Shown here piece after piece: positions 35,726-45,066 of a stretch of DNA of 64,000 bases. A program made the position numbers and the translations under genes. The notes under the pieces were generated by a model, which worked only from the letters and a program-made list of their open reading frames with translations, did not search any database and was not told where the DNA came from. Source of the stretch: Woeseiaceae bacterium (GTDB taxonomy: Bacteria; Pseudomonadota; Gammaproteobacteria; Steroidobacterales; Woeseiaceae); the NCBI GenBank assembly GCA_021773055.1, contig JAJFKV010000039.1:1-64000 (forward strand), in the 5' to 3' direction. How positions within the stretch are numbered: the first letter of the stretch is position 1; every line of letters starts with the position of its first letter.

Positions 35726-36289
35726 TTACGCGGGCCACAACCAGGCGAATGATCCTGCTACGACGAGACCGTAAATCAATGCATCGAGTAAGTATTTAGC
35801 GGTTGTCGACCAGGGATGCCCGTACCAGATACTAAGTGGAATATTCGCCCAGCCAAACGTCATGAAACCGACTGCCGAAACGAATCGAAACACGACCATA
35901 TATTCAGGACCTGATGTTAAAGCGAGGGTTGCGCAGTAGGCGATCAAAATGCAACCGAAAAGAAAAAAGCTGATCTGCTGAACCATTAACTTGCCCATGG
36001 GCGGCATACCGTTTGGAAATACGGTAAGCATTGCAACAGGTCCCTTGTTGAACTTTTCCCGGACGTCCGGATTATTCATTTCAGCCATATCTATGCAATA
36101 CGGTAGCGAATGAATTCCAAGTGCCGGCGAACCGTTGCGTATGGCCGAGAGTACTTCATCTTCGTTTGATAGCTGTTGATAATCTGAATTGTGATACTTG
36201 ACCAACATGTGGATAAGCGCACTTGCGATCCATGCCAAGAACGTGCCCAGCAAGATTGGCTGCCATAGTTGTAATAGAGTAATTGTCAT
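35726..36289 (-). CDS. Integral membrane protein, function unknown
   Basis: Protein of 187 residues with one N-terminal membrane segment (about 10-29), a hydrophilic loop (30-98) and three C-terminal segments (about 104-124, 130-150, 160-184). The loop carries NEDEVLSAIRNGSPALGIHS and PYCIDMAEM. I do not recognise a named family. It is upstream of and likely co-transcribed with the sulfurtransferase lipoprotein, so a role in envelope sulfur handling is possible but unproven. Confidence 0.65.
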   Translation of the reverse strand: MTITLLQLWQPILLGTFLAWIASALIHMLVKYHNSDYQQLSNEDEVLSAIRNGSPALGIHSLPYCIDMAEMNNPDVREKFNKGPVAMLTVFPNGMPPMGKLMVQQISFFLFGCILIAYCATLALTSGPEYMVVFRFVSAVGFMTFGWANIPLSIWYGHPWSTTAKYLLDALIYGLVVAGSFAWLWPA

Positions 36290-36414
36290 TGGAATCTCCC
36301 ATTATTGTTGTTGCTGTATCCACAGCTTCTGCGCAGGGCTATGGACTTGACAGCTAGTCTAATTCCTTGCCCCTTTTTTATGCGAGTCTTTCCTGGTTGT
36401 CAACACAGACGAAT

Positions 36415-37299
36415 TCATGGCAATGACAGATCTGTGACCAGCGACCCGCGGATGCCATCTTCCGGGTTAGCGTATCGCGGTATCACGCCAAGTACGTCTC
36501 GCATCTTGCAAGTAACGATACGCCTTGACTCCCGCAAGAATGACAAGCGCATCTCGGGCCATACCTTCTCTGCATCGGCCCAACTGACAGTTGGCGGTGC
36601 TGCGAGCCCACATTGTCGTGCTACCTCTTTCCTAAACCAGGTTGGCGAACGGTAATCGCCATCGCCGACGTTATAGATACCGGCGGGCGCCTGGTCTGCA
36701 AGTGCTGCGATACAACATGTCACGAGGTCATCCACATGAATGCGATTTCCAGGGTTCGCATCTGATTCCTGGATAACAGCCATACCTTTTCGAATACGTT
36801 CGATGCCCAGTCGGCCTGGGCCATAAATACCGGGAACGCGCAGGATGCCGATGTGCACACCGTGTTCATTTCCCCAGGCCTGCAACAATGATTCGGCGGC
36901 AAGGCGCCGCAGCGCACGGCTCGTTGTCGTTTGCGGCGAGGTTTCCTCAGTCACCATGTCGCCGCCATGATCGCCGTAAACACCAGTTGTACTGATGTAG
37001 ACGAACCGTCGCGGTGCGGGCTGCAGAAGATGCAACAGTCGTTTGAGGCGAACATCATCATCCGCTTTATCAGAGGGTGCGATGGTATATAGAACCGCAT
37101 AGCGCTCTGGCAATGTGACAGGCAAGCTCGCGTCGGTATCAAGATCGAACGTAGTTGCCGGGAAATCTGCACCCAGTGAAGAGCGACTCAGGCCGAAGGC
37201 AGTGTTGGGCTGTTCTTTGAGTACGCGTCGGCCGACGTAACCAGCACCGACGATAAGCGTCGTGTTATCGGTGATTGTCCTGCGCGCGACCTTTATCAA
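36415..37299 (-). CDS. NAD-dependent epimerase/dehydratase-like protein (YeeZ type)
   Basis: Extended-SDR-like Rossmann protein of 294 residues. The cofactor motif TLIVGAGYVGRRVL is of the G-x-G-x-x-G type; VYISTTGVYGDHGGD holds the usual Thr/Ser and Tyr; PGIYGPGRLGIERIRKG and RIHVDDLVTCCI follow the YeeZ/YbjT style. No known reaction is assigned to this group. It is translated 3 bases after the large unknown protein upstream (37303), pointing to an operon of the two. Confidence 0.82.
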   Translation of the reverse strand: MIKVARRTITDNTTLIVGAGYVGRRVLKEQPNTAFGLSRSSLGADFPATTFDLDTDASLPVTLPERYAVLYTIAPSDKADDDVRLKRLLHLLQPAPRRFVYISTTGVYGDHGGDMVTEETSPQTTTSRALRRLAAESLLQAWGNEHGVHIGILRVPGIYGPGRLGIERIRKGMAVIQESDANPGNRIHVDDLVTCCIAALADQAPAGIYNVGDGDYRSPTWFRKEVARQCGLAAPPTVSWADAEKVWPEMRLSFLRESRRIVTCKMRDVLGVIPRYANPEDGIRGSLVTDLSLP

Positions 37300-37302
37300 T
37301 TT

Positions 37303-38979
37303 CTACTCGTTCGCCGCTGCAAATGCTGCAACGGCCCGTCGCAGGCGCGGGTGCGCATCAAATAGCTTCACGTAGTCCTTTTCGTGAACTTTCCCTTTCG
37401 CCCGAATCACGTCGGTCAGTGCATCGCGGTCAGCCTTCGGCCATTTTCTAATGTCAGCGACTGCCGCGATGACGGGGCTCAGACGATGCCACATCAGCCG
37501 TTCGTCGGCCGTCCAGCCGGAGATTGAACCGATGCCCAGCGCCTTCGCCAACTCTTGTGAACATTGCCGTGTGCCTTGTTCCCGTTGCGAGCCAAAGCGT
37601 TGCGATACGTAGTCCAGCACGCCGAGGCTGATCGTATCAGTGCACACCATCGGTAAAACATCCTGTCTCTTCCGGGCGAGCGAAAAGTACAGTGGATAAT
37701 TGGCCAGGCGCCGCAACGTGTTTTTGCTGCTGCGATAGCCCTTTTTCCGCGCCTTTCGAAGTTCTGCATTCGCCAGTTTGGTCGCCTCTCGATCGCGCGG
37801 ACGAAACCCCATGCGCGCATAGAACCACCACGCGCCGGAATCGATCGCCTCTTCGTTGTCGGCGCCAATCTGGTAACTGTCGACGGAAAACGTGTCGGCA
37901 TCAAACAAGCGGTGAAATGTTGCAAGTACGCTCGCATACAGTTCCGTAGTTTCCGCTCCGCGAAAAGTCGGAAACAGGTTAAATGCAATCTGGCAGGAAG
38001 CAAACAGGCCGGTGCCAGTACCGTAGCCAACGACGACGCCGTTTCTAAGCATCAGGTACCCATATTCGCATTCCAGCATGTAGCGTTTTTCCGGCAACAT
38101 GCCGATGAGTACGATCTGGATGCCATGTTCGCAATGCACTTGCATCACGTCATCCGCGCTCGCGTAGGCGAAGGCGTCGAGGTCACGCGAGCGCGCGACC
38201 ATTGCGCTTTTGGCAAGATCCACCCAGCGTGTCGCCTGCTTGCGGTTCACTTTCTCGATGAGAATTGGCCTGTGCGCAGCCTTTCGAAGATCAACGGCAT
38301 GTCGCTCGATGCCGCGCCGCTGGTACTGGGTAGCTTTCGGCCTGACGTACTCCTGCGTGCGTGTCGGTGTCGTGGCAGATGCGGACAAATAGAACGGAAT
38401 ATCGAGCTCGTCATACACGCCATCCAAAACTGCCTCAGTGGCACCTCGCGCTGCAAAAAGGTGAACCAGGAACGCCGCATCGGTTTCGTCATCGCTGCGC
38501 ATCCGGTCGATCCACTCAGCAGCGTCGCACACGTATTGCTGCAACGCGCCTCGTTCACTGAAGTGCACCAGGCTTTCAAGCGTCCTGGAAAGCCGCTCCC
38601 TGGCCTCAAATTGCTCCCAATCGATGTGCAATGAATCGCCGCAACGTTGTGCCAGCCATAGCGCCGTCACCCGGTAGAATCGAAAACGGATGTCGGTCCC
38701 GTCAATTCCAGAGTCTTCCAGTGCACCGGCGAATCTGTTCAGATCCGCTCGATCGGAAAAATTCTTCAGCATCCGGTTAACCGTCGCCAGCAGTTTCGGA
38801 TTGTCTGGCCAGGCACGCGAGAAACACAATGTCTCATGCAAACGTCCGACTTCGGCGGCGCGCCCCAACGACTTGTGCTCGAGTGCGGTAAGCAGCTGCA
38901 GCTTTTCTCTGGCCGCGGCTGCGCCGAACTCTTCGCGTAAGGATTCCAGACGCTCGAGCTTTGTTCGAAGAGAAGCCAT
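37303..38979 (-). CDS. Large protein of unknown function with GNAT-like segment
   Basis: Protein of 558 residues, no signal peptide. The N-terminus is helical and charged (coiled-coil-like, residues 1-35). The middle has strands YLMLRNGVVVGYGTGTGLFA, then RGAETTELYASVLATFHRLF, and a GAWWFYARMGFRP ending, which together recall an acetyltransferase-fold core. A basic helical tail (RKARKKGYRSSKNTLRRLAN) follows. I recognise no family. It precedes the NAD-binding epimerase-like gene by 3 bases on the same strand and is probably functionally linked. Real coding is supported by length and tight spacing. Confidence 0.65.
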   Translation of the reverse strand: MASLRTKLERLESLREEFGAAAAREKLQLLTALEHKSLGRAAEVGRLHETLCFSRAWPDNPKLLATVNRMLKNFSDRADLNRFAGALEDSGIDGTDIRFRFYRVTALWLAQRCGDSLHIDWEQFEARERLSRTLESLVHFSERGALQQYVCDAAEWIDRMRSDDETDAAFLVHLFAARGATEAVLDGVYDELDIPFYLSASATTPTRTQEYVRPKATQYQRRGIERHAVDLRKAAHRPILIEKVNRKQATRWVDLAKSAMVARSRDLDAFAYASADDVMQVHCEHGIQIVLIGMLPEKRYMLECEYGYLMLRNGVVVGYGTGTGLFASCQIAFNLFPTFRGAETTELYASVLATFHRLFDADTFSVDSYQIGADNEEAIDSGAWWFYARMGFRPRDREATKLANAELRKARKKGYRSSKNTLRRLANYPLYFSLARKRQDVLPMVCTDTISLGVLDYVSQRFGSQREQGTRQCSQELAKALGIGSISGWTADERLMWHRLSPVIAAVADIRKWPKADRDALTDVIRAKGKVHEKDYVKLFDAHPRLRRAVAAFAAANE

Positions 38980-39160
38980 ACTTACCTCTGCCGGTGTCGC
39001 GCGAACGGCATACGCCAGTTGCGCGGAGACCCCATTTGACTATTTGTGCATGAACAGTGCAACGTGTCTGATGCTCAGGGAAAGAATAAAAAGAATGGTG
39101 TCAGAGTAGCCTTTTCCCGTGAACGTCATTTGCGTACTAAAGACGCGGTTGCTATTCATT

Positions 39161-40606
39161 TCAAATCTCATCGGTGCTGATACCCAGTGCCGTTGCAACG
39201 CCCTTGCCATACGCCGGATCTGCCCTGGAACAATGTCGAATATGACGTAGCTGGATTTCTCGCGGTGCACCGCCGACAGAGCGCGCGGTATTTTCAAACA
39301 ACACCTGCTGTTGCGTTTCGCTCATTTGTCGAAACAATATACCGGGTTGAGAAAAATAGTCCTCGTCTTCACGATGATTCCAGTGTGCGGCCGCGCCAGA
39401 AAGCTCAAGTGGCGGTTCCCTGTAGTCCGGTTGTTCGGCCCACTCACCCTGGTTGTTTGGCTCATATCCGATCGTACTGCCGTGATTACCATCGACTCGC
39501 ATGGCGCCATCACGATGATAGTTGTTCACAGGACAACGCGGGGCATTAACCGGGATCAGGTTGTGATTGACGCCCAGGCGGTAACGTTGCGCGTCGCCGT
39601 AGGAGAACAATCGGCCTTGCAGCATCTTGTCCGGCGAGAAACCGATGCCCGGTACTACGCTGGCGGGATTGAACGCCGATTGCTCGACCTCAGCGAAAAA
39701 ATTCTCCGGATTACGATTGAGCTCGAACTCTCCGACCTGGATCAAAGGATAGTCTTCGTGAGGCCATATTTTTGTGAGGTCGAAGGGGTTGTATGAAACA
39801 TCTCCCGCATCTGCCTCCGGCATGATTTGTACGGCGAGGGTCCACTTTGGAAAGTCTCTATTTTCGATGTTGTCGTAAAGGTCACGTTGATGGCTTTCTC
39901 GATCCTGGCCGACCAACGTCTCCGCTTCAGCATCGGTCAGGTTCTTGATGCCTTGCTGCGACTGGAAATGAAACTTGACCCAGCTACGCTCGTTATCCTT
40001 ATTGATGAAGCTAAAGGTATGACTACCAAAGCCGTGCATGTGTCGATAGGTTGCGGGGATGCCACGATCGCTCATGACGATAGTCACCTGATGCAATGCC
40101 TCGGGCAACGAGGTCCAGAAGTCCCAGTTATTTTTCGCGCTGCGTAGATTCGTACGCGGGTCACGTTTCACCGCATGATTAAGATCGGGAAACTTCATGG
40201 GGTCACGCAGGAAAAACACCGGTGTGTTGTTGCCAACGAGGTCCCAGTTACCTTCCTCGGTGTAGAACTTCAACGCAAACCCACGAATGTCACGTTCCGC
40301 ATCTGCGGCACCGCGTTCACCGGCGACCGTGGTAAAACGAGCAAACAGATCAGTCTTCTTGCCGATCTCAGAGAATATTTGCGCGCGGGTGTGTTTGGTG
40401 ATGTCGTGGGTCACCGTGAAAGTACCGTACGCGCCGGAGCCCTTGGCGTGCATGCGCCGCTCGGGGATGACTTCTCGATCGAAATGGGCAAGTTTCTCCA
40501 GGTACCAGACGTCCTGGAGCAGTTGTGGGCCTCGCGGACCCGCCGTCATCACATTCTGGTTGTCGGCAACCGGACAACCGGCATTTGTGGTTAGTTTCTT
40601 AGTCAT
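39161..40606 (-). CDS. katA: Monofunctional haem catalase
   Basis: Hydrogen-peroxide dismutating catalase of 481 residues, small-subunit type. Distal His53 in RRMHAKGSG, the Asn in [11 protein letters not shown], and the proximal haem Tyr in [14 protein letters not shown] are present. ATG at 40606 is preceded by GAGGAC; six codons further upstream lack such support. Cytoplasmic by lack of signal. Divergent from oxyR with a 145-base shared region, a classic OxyR-regulated arrangement. About 180 bases downstream (38980-39160) hold no gene. Confidence 0.95.
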   Translation of the reverse strand: MTKKLTTNAGCPVADNQNVMTAGPRGPQLLQDVWYLEKLAHFDREVIPERRMHAKGSGAYGTFTVTHDITKHTRAQIFSEIGKKTDLFARFTTVAGERGAADAERDIRGFALKFYTEEGNWDLVGNNTPVFFLRDPMKFPDLNHAVKRDPRTNLRSAKNNWDFWTSLPEALHQVTIVMSDRGIPATYRHMHGFGSHTFSFINKDNERSWVKFHFQSQQGIKNLTDAEAETLVGQDRESHQRDLYDNIENRDFPKWTLAVQIMPEADAGDVSYNPFDLTKIWPHEDYPLIQVGEFELNRNPENFFAEVEQSAFNPASVVPGIGFSPDKMLQGRLFSYGDAQRYRLGVNHNLIPVNAPRCPVNNYHRDGAMRVDGNHGSTIGYEPNNQGEWAEQPDYREPPLELSGAAAHWNHREDEDYFSQPGILFRQMSETQQQVLFENTARSVGGAPREIQLRHIRHCSRADPAYGKGVATALGISTDEI

Positions 40607-40662
40607 GTTCGTTAGTCCTCGCAATATTCATGAGCCAAAACAGGGCTGAAAGCGTGCTGTTG

Positions 40663-40691
40663 TTGACTACTGTGCGTGAACCTCGAATAAT
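40663..40691 (+). promoter_or_regulatory. Sigma-70-like promoter for oxyR in the divergent katA-oxyR region
   Basis: TTGACT (40663-40668) and AATAAT (40686-40691) are separated by 17 bases, a good sigma-70 fit, oriented towards oxyR. The next about 50 bases are AT-rich with repeated ATTCGATT/AATCGATT-like sequences (40711-40735) that could form the OxyR operator shared with katA. The operator is inferred from context, not from a full consensus match. Confidence 0.45.
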
Positions 40692-40751
40692 CATCCAATG
40701 AATAATAATTCGATTCATAATCGATTCAGTCGATAACGCTTATTGGCAATC

Positions 40752-41651
40752 ATGAACCCGAGTCCCACCTTCAAGCAACTGCAGTACCTGGTCGCCTTGT
40801 CCGAGCAGCTCAATTTTACGAGAGCGGCAGAATTGTGCTTCGTTACTCAGTCAACGCTGAGCGCAGGCCTGAAAGAGCTGGAACGGCTACTCGGCACCCA
40901 ACTCCTGGAACGAGACAGGCAAACCGTTTTGATGACACCCCTCGGGGCGGAGGTTGCCGAACGTGCGCGGGCTATTGTGACTGCGACGATGGATTTGGCC
41001 GATCACGTGGCCGCCGCACGGGAGCCAATGACGGGCTTGCTGCGACTTGGTGTGATTCCGACCATCGCGCCATTCCTGCTTCCACAATGCCTGAAACTCC
41101 TTCGTAAACACTATCCGGAGCTGCGTCTGGCTTTGCGAGAGGACTTGACGGCTAACTTGCTGTCACGCATGGAAGATGGACAACTCGACTTCGCACTGAT
41201 TGCCCTGCCGTATGACACCGCCAACTTGTTGGTGGAACCTCTTTTTGACGATGACCTGGTGGTCATAGGTCGGAAGGGAGACCCGGCAATGGAAAGAGAA
41301 ACGATCACCGTCACACAGTCTCTCACTGATCGCTTGCTGCTACTCGAAGAGGGGCACTGCCTGCGTGATCACGTCTTGTACGCGTGCAACGCATCAAACC
41401 GCGATTCGTCATCCGGGATGGAGGCTACGAGTCTTCTGACATTAGTACAAATGATTGAGTCAGGCCTGGGTCTCGGGCTGGTTCCGGAAATGGCCGTATC
41501 GAGCGGTCTAACTGAAAGCGCAAACCTGGTTTCTCGGCCAACTGCCAAGCCCTGTCCCAAGCGCACCATTGCGCTCGTGGCACGGCGCTCCACCTCACGA
41601 TTGATCGTCTTGCGGGCAGTTGCTGACCTGATAAGAAGCACCAAAGCCTGA
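40752..41651 (+). CDS. oxyR: OxyR, peroxide-sensing LysR-type activator
   Basis: LysR regulator of 299 residues: winged helix-turn-helix at residues 5-60 and effector domain with the OxyR redox pair Cys203 and Cys212 in EEGHCLRDHVLYAC, the same nine-residue spacing as E. coli Cys199/Cys208. Oxidation to a disulfide activates catalase and related genes. ATG at 40752 is preferred to the TTG at 40743. Divergent from katA, which fits. A second protein with the same Cys pair lies at 58059-58994. Confidence 0.94.
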   Translation: MNPSPTFKQLQYLVALSEQLNFTRAAELCFVTQSTLSAGLKELERLLGTQLLERDRQTVLMTPLGAEVAERARAIVTATMDLADHVAAAREPMTGLLRLGVIPTIAPFLLPQCLKLLRKHYPELRLALREDLTANLLSRMEDGQLDFALIALPYDTANLLVEPLFDDDLVVIGRKGDPAMERETITVTQSLTDRLLLLEEGHCLRDHVLYACNASNRDSSSGMEATSLLTLVQMIESGLGLGLVPEMAVSSGLTESANLVSRPTAKPCPKRTIALVARRSTSRLIVLRAVADLIRSTKA

Positions 41652-41703
41652 GTCCAACAGGTGTTACTGCCTTTTGCGGCCGTGCATCAGCGTCGTTGGC
41701 TGT

Positions 41704-42309
41704 TCAGGCCGGTTCAATAGCCGCCTGCGTTGCTTTGCACAAAGCGGGCAACACCGATTTCGCAAACCACGGGTTCTTCTTGAGCCAGATGTTGTTTCTC
41801 GGACTTGGGTGCGGCAGAGGAAAAATACCCGGCGCATAGTCCTGCCACGCACGAACGGTCTCGGTCAGGTTCCTTTGAGTACGCGGCAAGTGCCACTTCT
41901 GTGCGTATTGGCCGATGACAAGCGTTAATTCAATTTGTGGGAGATGTTGCAACAATTGCCTTCGCCAGGCCTTCTCGCACTCGGGCCTTGGCGGAAGATC
42001 GCCCGATTTTCCCGTGCCGGGATAGCAGAATCCCATCGGGAGGATCGCGACTTTTGTTGCGTCGTAAAATTGTTCTCTTGAGATTCCCAACCATTCTCGC
42101 AGCCTTTCGCCACTCGGGTCGTCAAATGGCACGCCACTTTCATGGACACGCCGACCAGGAGCTTGTCCGGCAATCAGGATCGTCGCCCGAGGATCCAACT
42201 GCACAACAGGTCGAGGACCCAGGGGAAGAAATTCCGCACACAATCGGCACCGCCTAACGGACTCGAGCAGCTCGGCGAAGGTCGGGTCGTCCGACTCTTC
42301 ACGGCTCAT
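41704..42309 (-). CDS. Uracil-DNA glycosylase superfamily protein
   Basis: Protein of 201 residues with the glycosylase motif 1 in LIAGQAPGRRVHESGVPFDD and motif 2 in PLPHPSPRNNIWLKKNPWF. The N-terminal RRCRLCAEFLP has a C-x-x-C, but the usual four-cysteine Fe-S set of family 4/5 enzymes is not evident. It probably removes uracil or a related base, or is a non-catalytic relative. Starts within the 3' end of the AraC-type gene (11-base overlap), so likely co-transcribed with it. Confidence 0.8.
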   Translation of the reverse strand: MSREESDDPTFAELLESVRRCRLCAEFLPLGPRPVVQLDPRATILIAGQAPGRRVHESGVPFDDPSGERLREWLGISREQFYDATKVAILPMGFCYPGTGKSGDLPPRPECEKAWRRQLLQHLPQIELTLVIGQYAQKWHLPRTQRNLTETVRAWQDYAPGIFPLPHPSPRNNIWLKKNPWFAKSVLPALCKATQAAIEPA

Positions 42310-43237
42310 TTTGTGATCGCCTCAGCTCGTTCGGTGTGCAACCGTAGCGGCGACGGAACGCCTTGCTTAGCGTTCGCGCCGACGCAAAGCCCGTGGCATC
42401 GGCAACGTGGTCGAACGGCGTGGCGGAATACTTGATCAGGTTATGTGCTTTCATGAGCCGCCAGTCTGCGATGTAGGCCATCGGGGCAATACCGACAACT
42501 TCCTGAAATCGCCGAACCAGGGTGGCCCGTGACATTCCCACTCTTTCGCCAAGCGATGCGAGTGTCCAATTGAATTCCGGCTCCTGATGAATCAGCATAA
42601 GCGCGCGGTAAACCCGCCGGTCACGAAGCGCAGCAAGGAAGCCGGATGCTTCTTCATTCTCGCGAACGTAATGGTTAAGAAGTTGCAGAAACAGCACTTC
42701 GGTAAGTCGATCAGCAATGCGGCTGCCGAGATTCGGACTGCCCTGCATTTCAGCGTCAATCAGCTTCACGACAGACCAGATAGGACCGGCTGATTCGAGC
42801 ATTGAAAAGTGCATCATCTCGGGTAGTGCATCGAGGATGGGGTGTGTTGCCCCCTGATCAAAATGCACCATGCCGCACATGAGGCGATTCGTTATCTGCC
42901 CTTTTTGAAAAAGCCGGTTGCCGAGTTCACAAGCCTTGCCCGCTCGCGTACTGGGGACCAGTTCGCGACCGGCCTTGTCGGCTATCCAGTGAGAACCCCC
43001 ATTCGGCAGCATGATGATGTCCGCCTCTTCAGCCTTTACAGCATCGTGGGTGTCGGAGCCAACAAAACACTCTCCGGACAACATCATATGGAAACGAGGA
43101 GTTCCCATTTCCGACAGGGACATGCCCCAGGGTGCTGCCAGGTCTGAGCGAAAGAATATCGAACCCCGGAATCGCAAGGTTTCAAGAATGTCACCAAGCA
43201 CGTCAAATTCTGGTCCCTGATTGAGTCGCTCAGACAC
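42299..43237 (-). CDS. AraC-family regulator with cupin sensor domain
   Basis: Regulator of 312 residues: N-terminal cupin (about 10-190; FHMMLSGECFVGSD, IIMLPNGGSHWI) and C-terminal double helix-turn-helix (WTLASLGERVGMSRATLVRRF; HVADATGFASARTLSKAF). Cytoplasmic. Divergent from the cytochrome P460 gene with only 104 bases between the starts, so it is the obvious candidate regulator of that redox operon. A GATCCTCCT on the plus strand shows the GGAGGATC ribosome site before its ATG. Confidence 0.88.
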   Translation of the reverse strand: MSERLNQGPEFDVLGDILETLRFRGSIFFRSDLAAPWGMSLSEMGTPRFHMMLSGECFVGSDTHDAVKAEEADIIMLPNGGSHWIADKAGRELVPSTRAGKACELGNRLFQKGQITNRLMCGMVHFDQGATHPILDALPEMMHFSMLESAGPIWSVVKLIDAEMQGSPNLGSRIADRLTEVLFLQLLNHYVRENEEASGFLAALRDRRVYRALMLIHQEPEFNWTLASLGERVGMSRATLVRRFQEVVGIAPMAYIADWRLMKAHNLIKYSATPFDHVADATGFASARTLSKAFRRRYGCTPNELRRSQNEP

Positions 43238-43341
43238 TCGATTGATCCTCCTGGGTACACAGATTCAAGGCGCTGTCTCCCATGATTCGTTGCATCACTA
43301 ATCGCGCACCGCTTGGCGCGCAATGAACAGATGGGAGATTC

Positions 43342-43968
43342 ATGATGCTCAAGAGCAAGACCATATTATCCGCAGCTTCCAAGGCTATGTTCGGGCTAAT
43401 ACTAGCAGTCGTCGCGGCGAGTGCCGTGGCCGAGGAGTATTTCACGATTACCGATGGCCTGTTGGAACGTCCGACCGGGTATCGCGAGTGGGTGTACGTC
43501 GGCACACCGGTTACACCGAATGACTTGAACGACGGTAAGGCTGCGTTTCCCGAGCATCACAATGTCTACATCGATCCCGAGAGCTGGGCGCACTGGAAAA
43601 AGGCCGGCGAGTTTCGTGAGGGCACTATTCTTATGAAAGAGCTGGTCAATGTTGGATCGAAAACCGCCGTGAGCGGCAATGGCTATTTCCAGGGAGACTT
43701 CATTGGTCTGGAAGCCACTATTAAGAGCAAGAAACATTTTCCGGATGAGCCTGGCAACTGGGCCTACTACAGCTTCTCTACGCCAGAGCATAAGACGCTG
43801 ACGACAGAGGCCAGGGCGTTTCCGGCAGCGGCGTGCAACGGCTGCCACGCTGGCGCCGCGGCGGATGACTTCGTCTTTACCCAGTACTACCCCGTATTGC
43901 GCGAAGGCAAGGCGGCCGGCGAAGACGCGACCGGCGGCAAGAGTGACTTGCTCGCTTCAAGGAAGTAG
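43342..43968 (+). CDS. Cytochrome P460 family protein
   Basis: Exported c-type haem protein of 208 residues: signal peptide to ASAVA, a P460 beta-sheet domain (GYREWVYVGTPVTPNDLN, FREGTILMKELV, NWAYYSFS) and the haem-attachment motif CNGCH at 165-169. Biochemically studied P460 proteins oxidise hydroxylamine, and relatives (cytochrome c'-beta) bind NO. The special Lys cross-link cannot be assigned by eye. GGGAG precedes the ATG. First gene of a three-gene cytochrome operon, 2 bases before the next. Confidence 0.88.
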   Translation: MMLKSKTILSAASKAMFGLILAVVAASAVAEEYFTITDGLLERPTGYREWVYVGTPVTPNDLNDGKAAFPEHHNVYIDPESWAHWKKAGEFREGTILMKELVNVGSKTAVSGNGYFQGDFIGLEATIKSKKHFPDEPGNWAYYSFSTPEHKTLTTEARAFPAAACNGCHAGAAADDFVFTQYYPVLREGKAAGEDATGGKSDLLASRK

Positions 43969-43970
43969 AC

Positions 43971-44516
43971 GTGAATCATATCCAGAAGGTGGGTTTCACG
44001 TTGATCCTTGCAGTACTTTCGTTCTCGGCCGGCTCAATCGCCACGGAGCCCGGGAAGAGCTCAGGAACAGCGGTAGACGACGCATATGCCGCGAAACTAT
44101 GGACGTACATGCTCGAGAATAGGTTGATTGGAGAAAATCGTGTGCGCAGCTTCCCTTTCGTCGGGTCACGACCCCACGGCAGTATTCAGGAATTTATTGC
44201 GACGGAAGCGACTATCGATGGGCAGAAAGGCCGGCTGCTCATTAAGCATAACTATGGTGCGGAAGAGAAGCTGACGCCAAAGGAAGTTTACGCGGCGGAC
44301 CATGATGAATACTCCGAACCACTTGCGATAATGTTTCAAAGGGAGGATGGCTACGATCCCGTCAATAGCAACTGGTTCTGGGCCGAATACAACCCGGACG
44401 GCTCAGTCCTCAACTATCAAGGAGCCAATCTATCCGGCCGCTCGCCATTGTGTCTCGGCTGTCATACGCCGCTCGGCGGCAAAGACAGGGAAGTTCTGAA
44501 CGGCATTGCGAAATAA
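43971..44516 (+). CDS. Monohaem c-type cytochrome, P460-operon partner
   Basis: Exported protein of 181 residues: signal peptide (to about GSIA), C-terminal haem motif CLGCH at 161-165, and before it DPVNSNWFWAEYNPDGS, a segment seen in several P460-like c-type proteins. The haem being at the extreme C-terminus, as in the upstream P460 protein, suggests the two are distant relatives or fold alike. GTG start 2 bases after the previous stop. Probable electron acceptor or second sensor unit of the operon. Confidence 0.78.
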   Translation: MNHIQKVGFTLILAVLSFSAGSIATEPGKSSGTAVDDAYAAKLWTYMLENRLIGENRVRSFPFVGSRPHGSIQEFIATEATIDGQKGRLLIKHNYGAEEKLTPKEVYAADHDEYSEPLAIMFQREDGYDPVNSNWFWAEYNPDGSVLNYQGANLSGRSPLCLGCHTPLGGKDREVLNGIAK

Positions 44517-44535
44517 AACAAGCCGGAGAAAACGG

Positions 44536-45066
44536 GTGAGAAGACGGCTGCACTGGTGCATTGTGGTCAGCGTAGTAGTCGCGTACGGATCCGCCTATTA
44601 CAGAGACTGGTTCACGACACAATCAGAATCGGCCAACTGGTACCTTTTGGTCGTGCATATGAATGTCGGTGTACTCATCTTCGCATTGAGTACGCTGGCC
44701 CTCGTTGCACGACGTAATTCATCAAAGACTTCCACGCGAACGCATTCTAAGTGCATCCGAACTCTCTCTCGGACGATGCATTACACTCTGTACCTTATGT
44801 CGTTCGCGTTACCGATCACTGCGTACATAGGAACTGGTTTTGATCTCCCTCTACTCGGACTAACAAATTTACCAGGCCTTATGCGGTTTGAAAACGTTCA
44901 GACCTTCGTGCAGGAAGATCTGCATATGTTGATGATCACGTTCATGGAGCCATTCGCAGAATTCCATCGTCATATCGGCGCCACTCTTATCTTGCCGGTA
45001 TTGCTTGCAGGCCATGTGGCCGCCGCGCTTTATCACGGCTTCGACTATGCTCCAGCTGCTCGGTAA
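44536..45066 (+). CDS. Cytochrome b561-type membrane protein
   Basis: Inner-membrane di-haem-like cytochrome b of 176 residues with four hydrophobic segments. Candidate haem ligands: His in RRLHWCIVV, VVHMNVG, LSRTMHYTLY and the AGHVAAALYHGF end. This is the bacterial b561/cytochrome-b fold that passes electrons between quinone and periplasmic partners. GTG at 44536 is chosen because GGAGAA lies 8 bases upstream; an in-frame TTG at 44506 would overlap the cytochrome c gene. The 3' end overlaps the opposing NrtS-like gene by 22 bases. Confidence 0.8.
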   Translation: MRRRLHWCIVVSVVVAYGSAYYRDWFTTQSESANWYLLVVHMNVGVLIFALSTLALVARRNSSKTSTRTHSKCIRTLSRTMHYTLYLMSFALPITAYIGTGFDLPLLGLTNLPGLMRFENVQTFVQEDLHMLMITFMEPFAEFHRHIGATLILPVLLAGHVAAALYHGFDYAPAAR

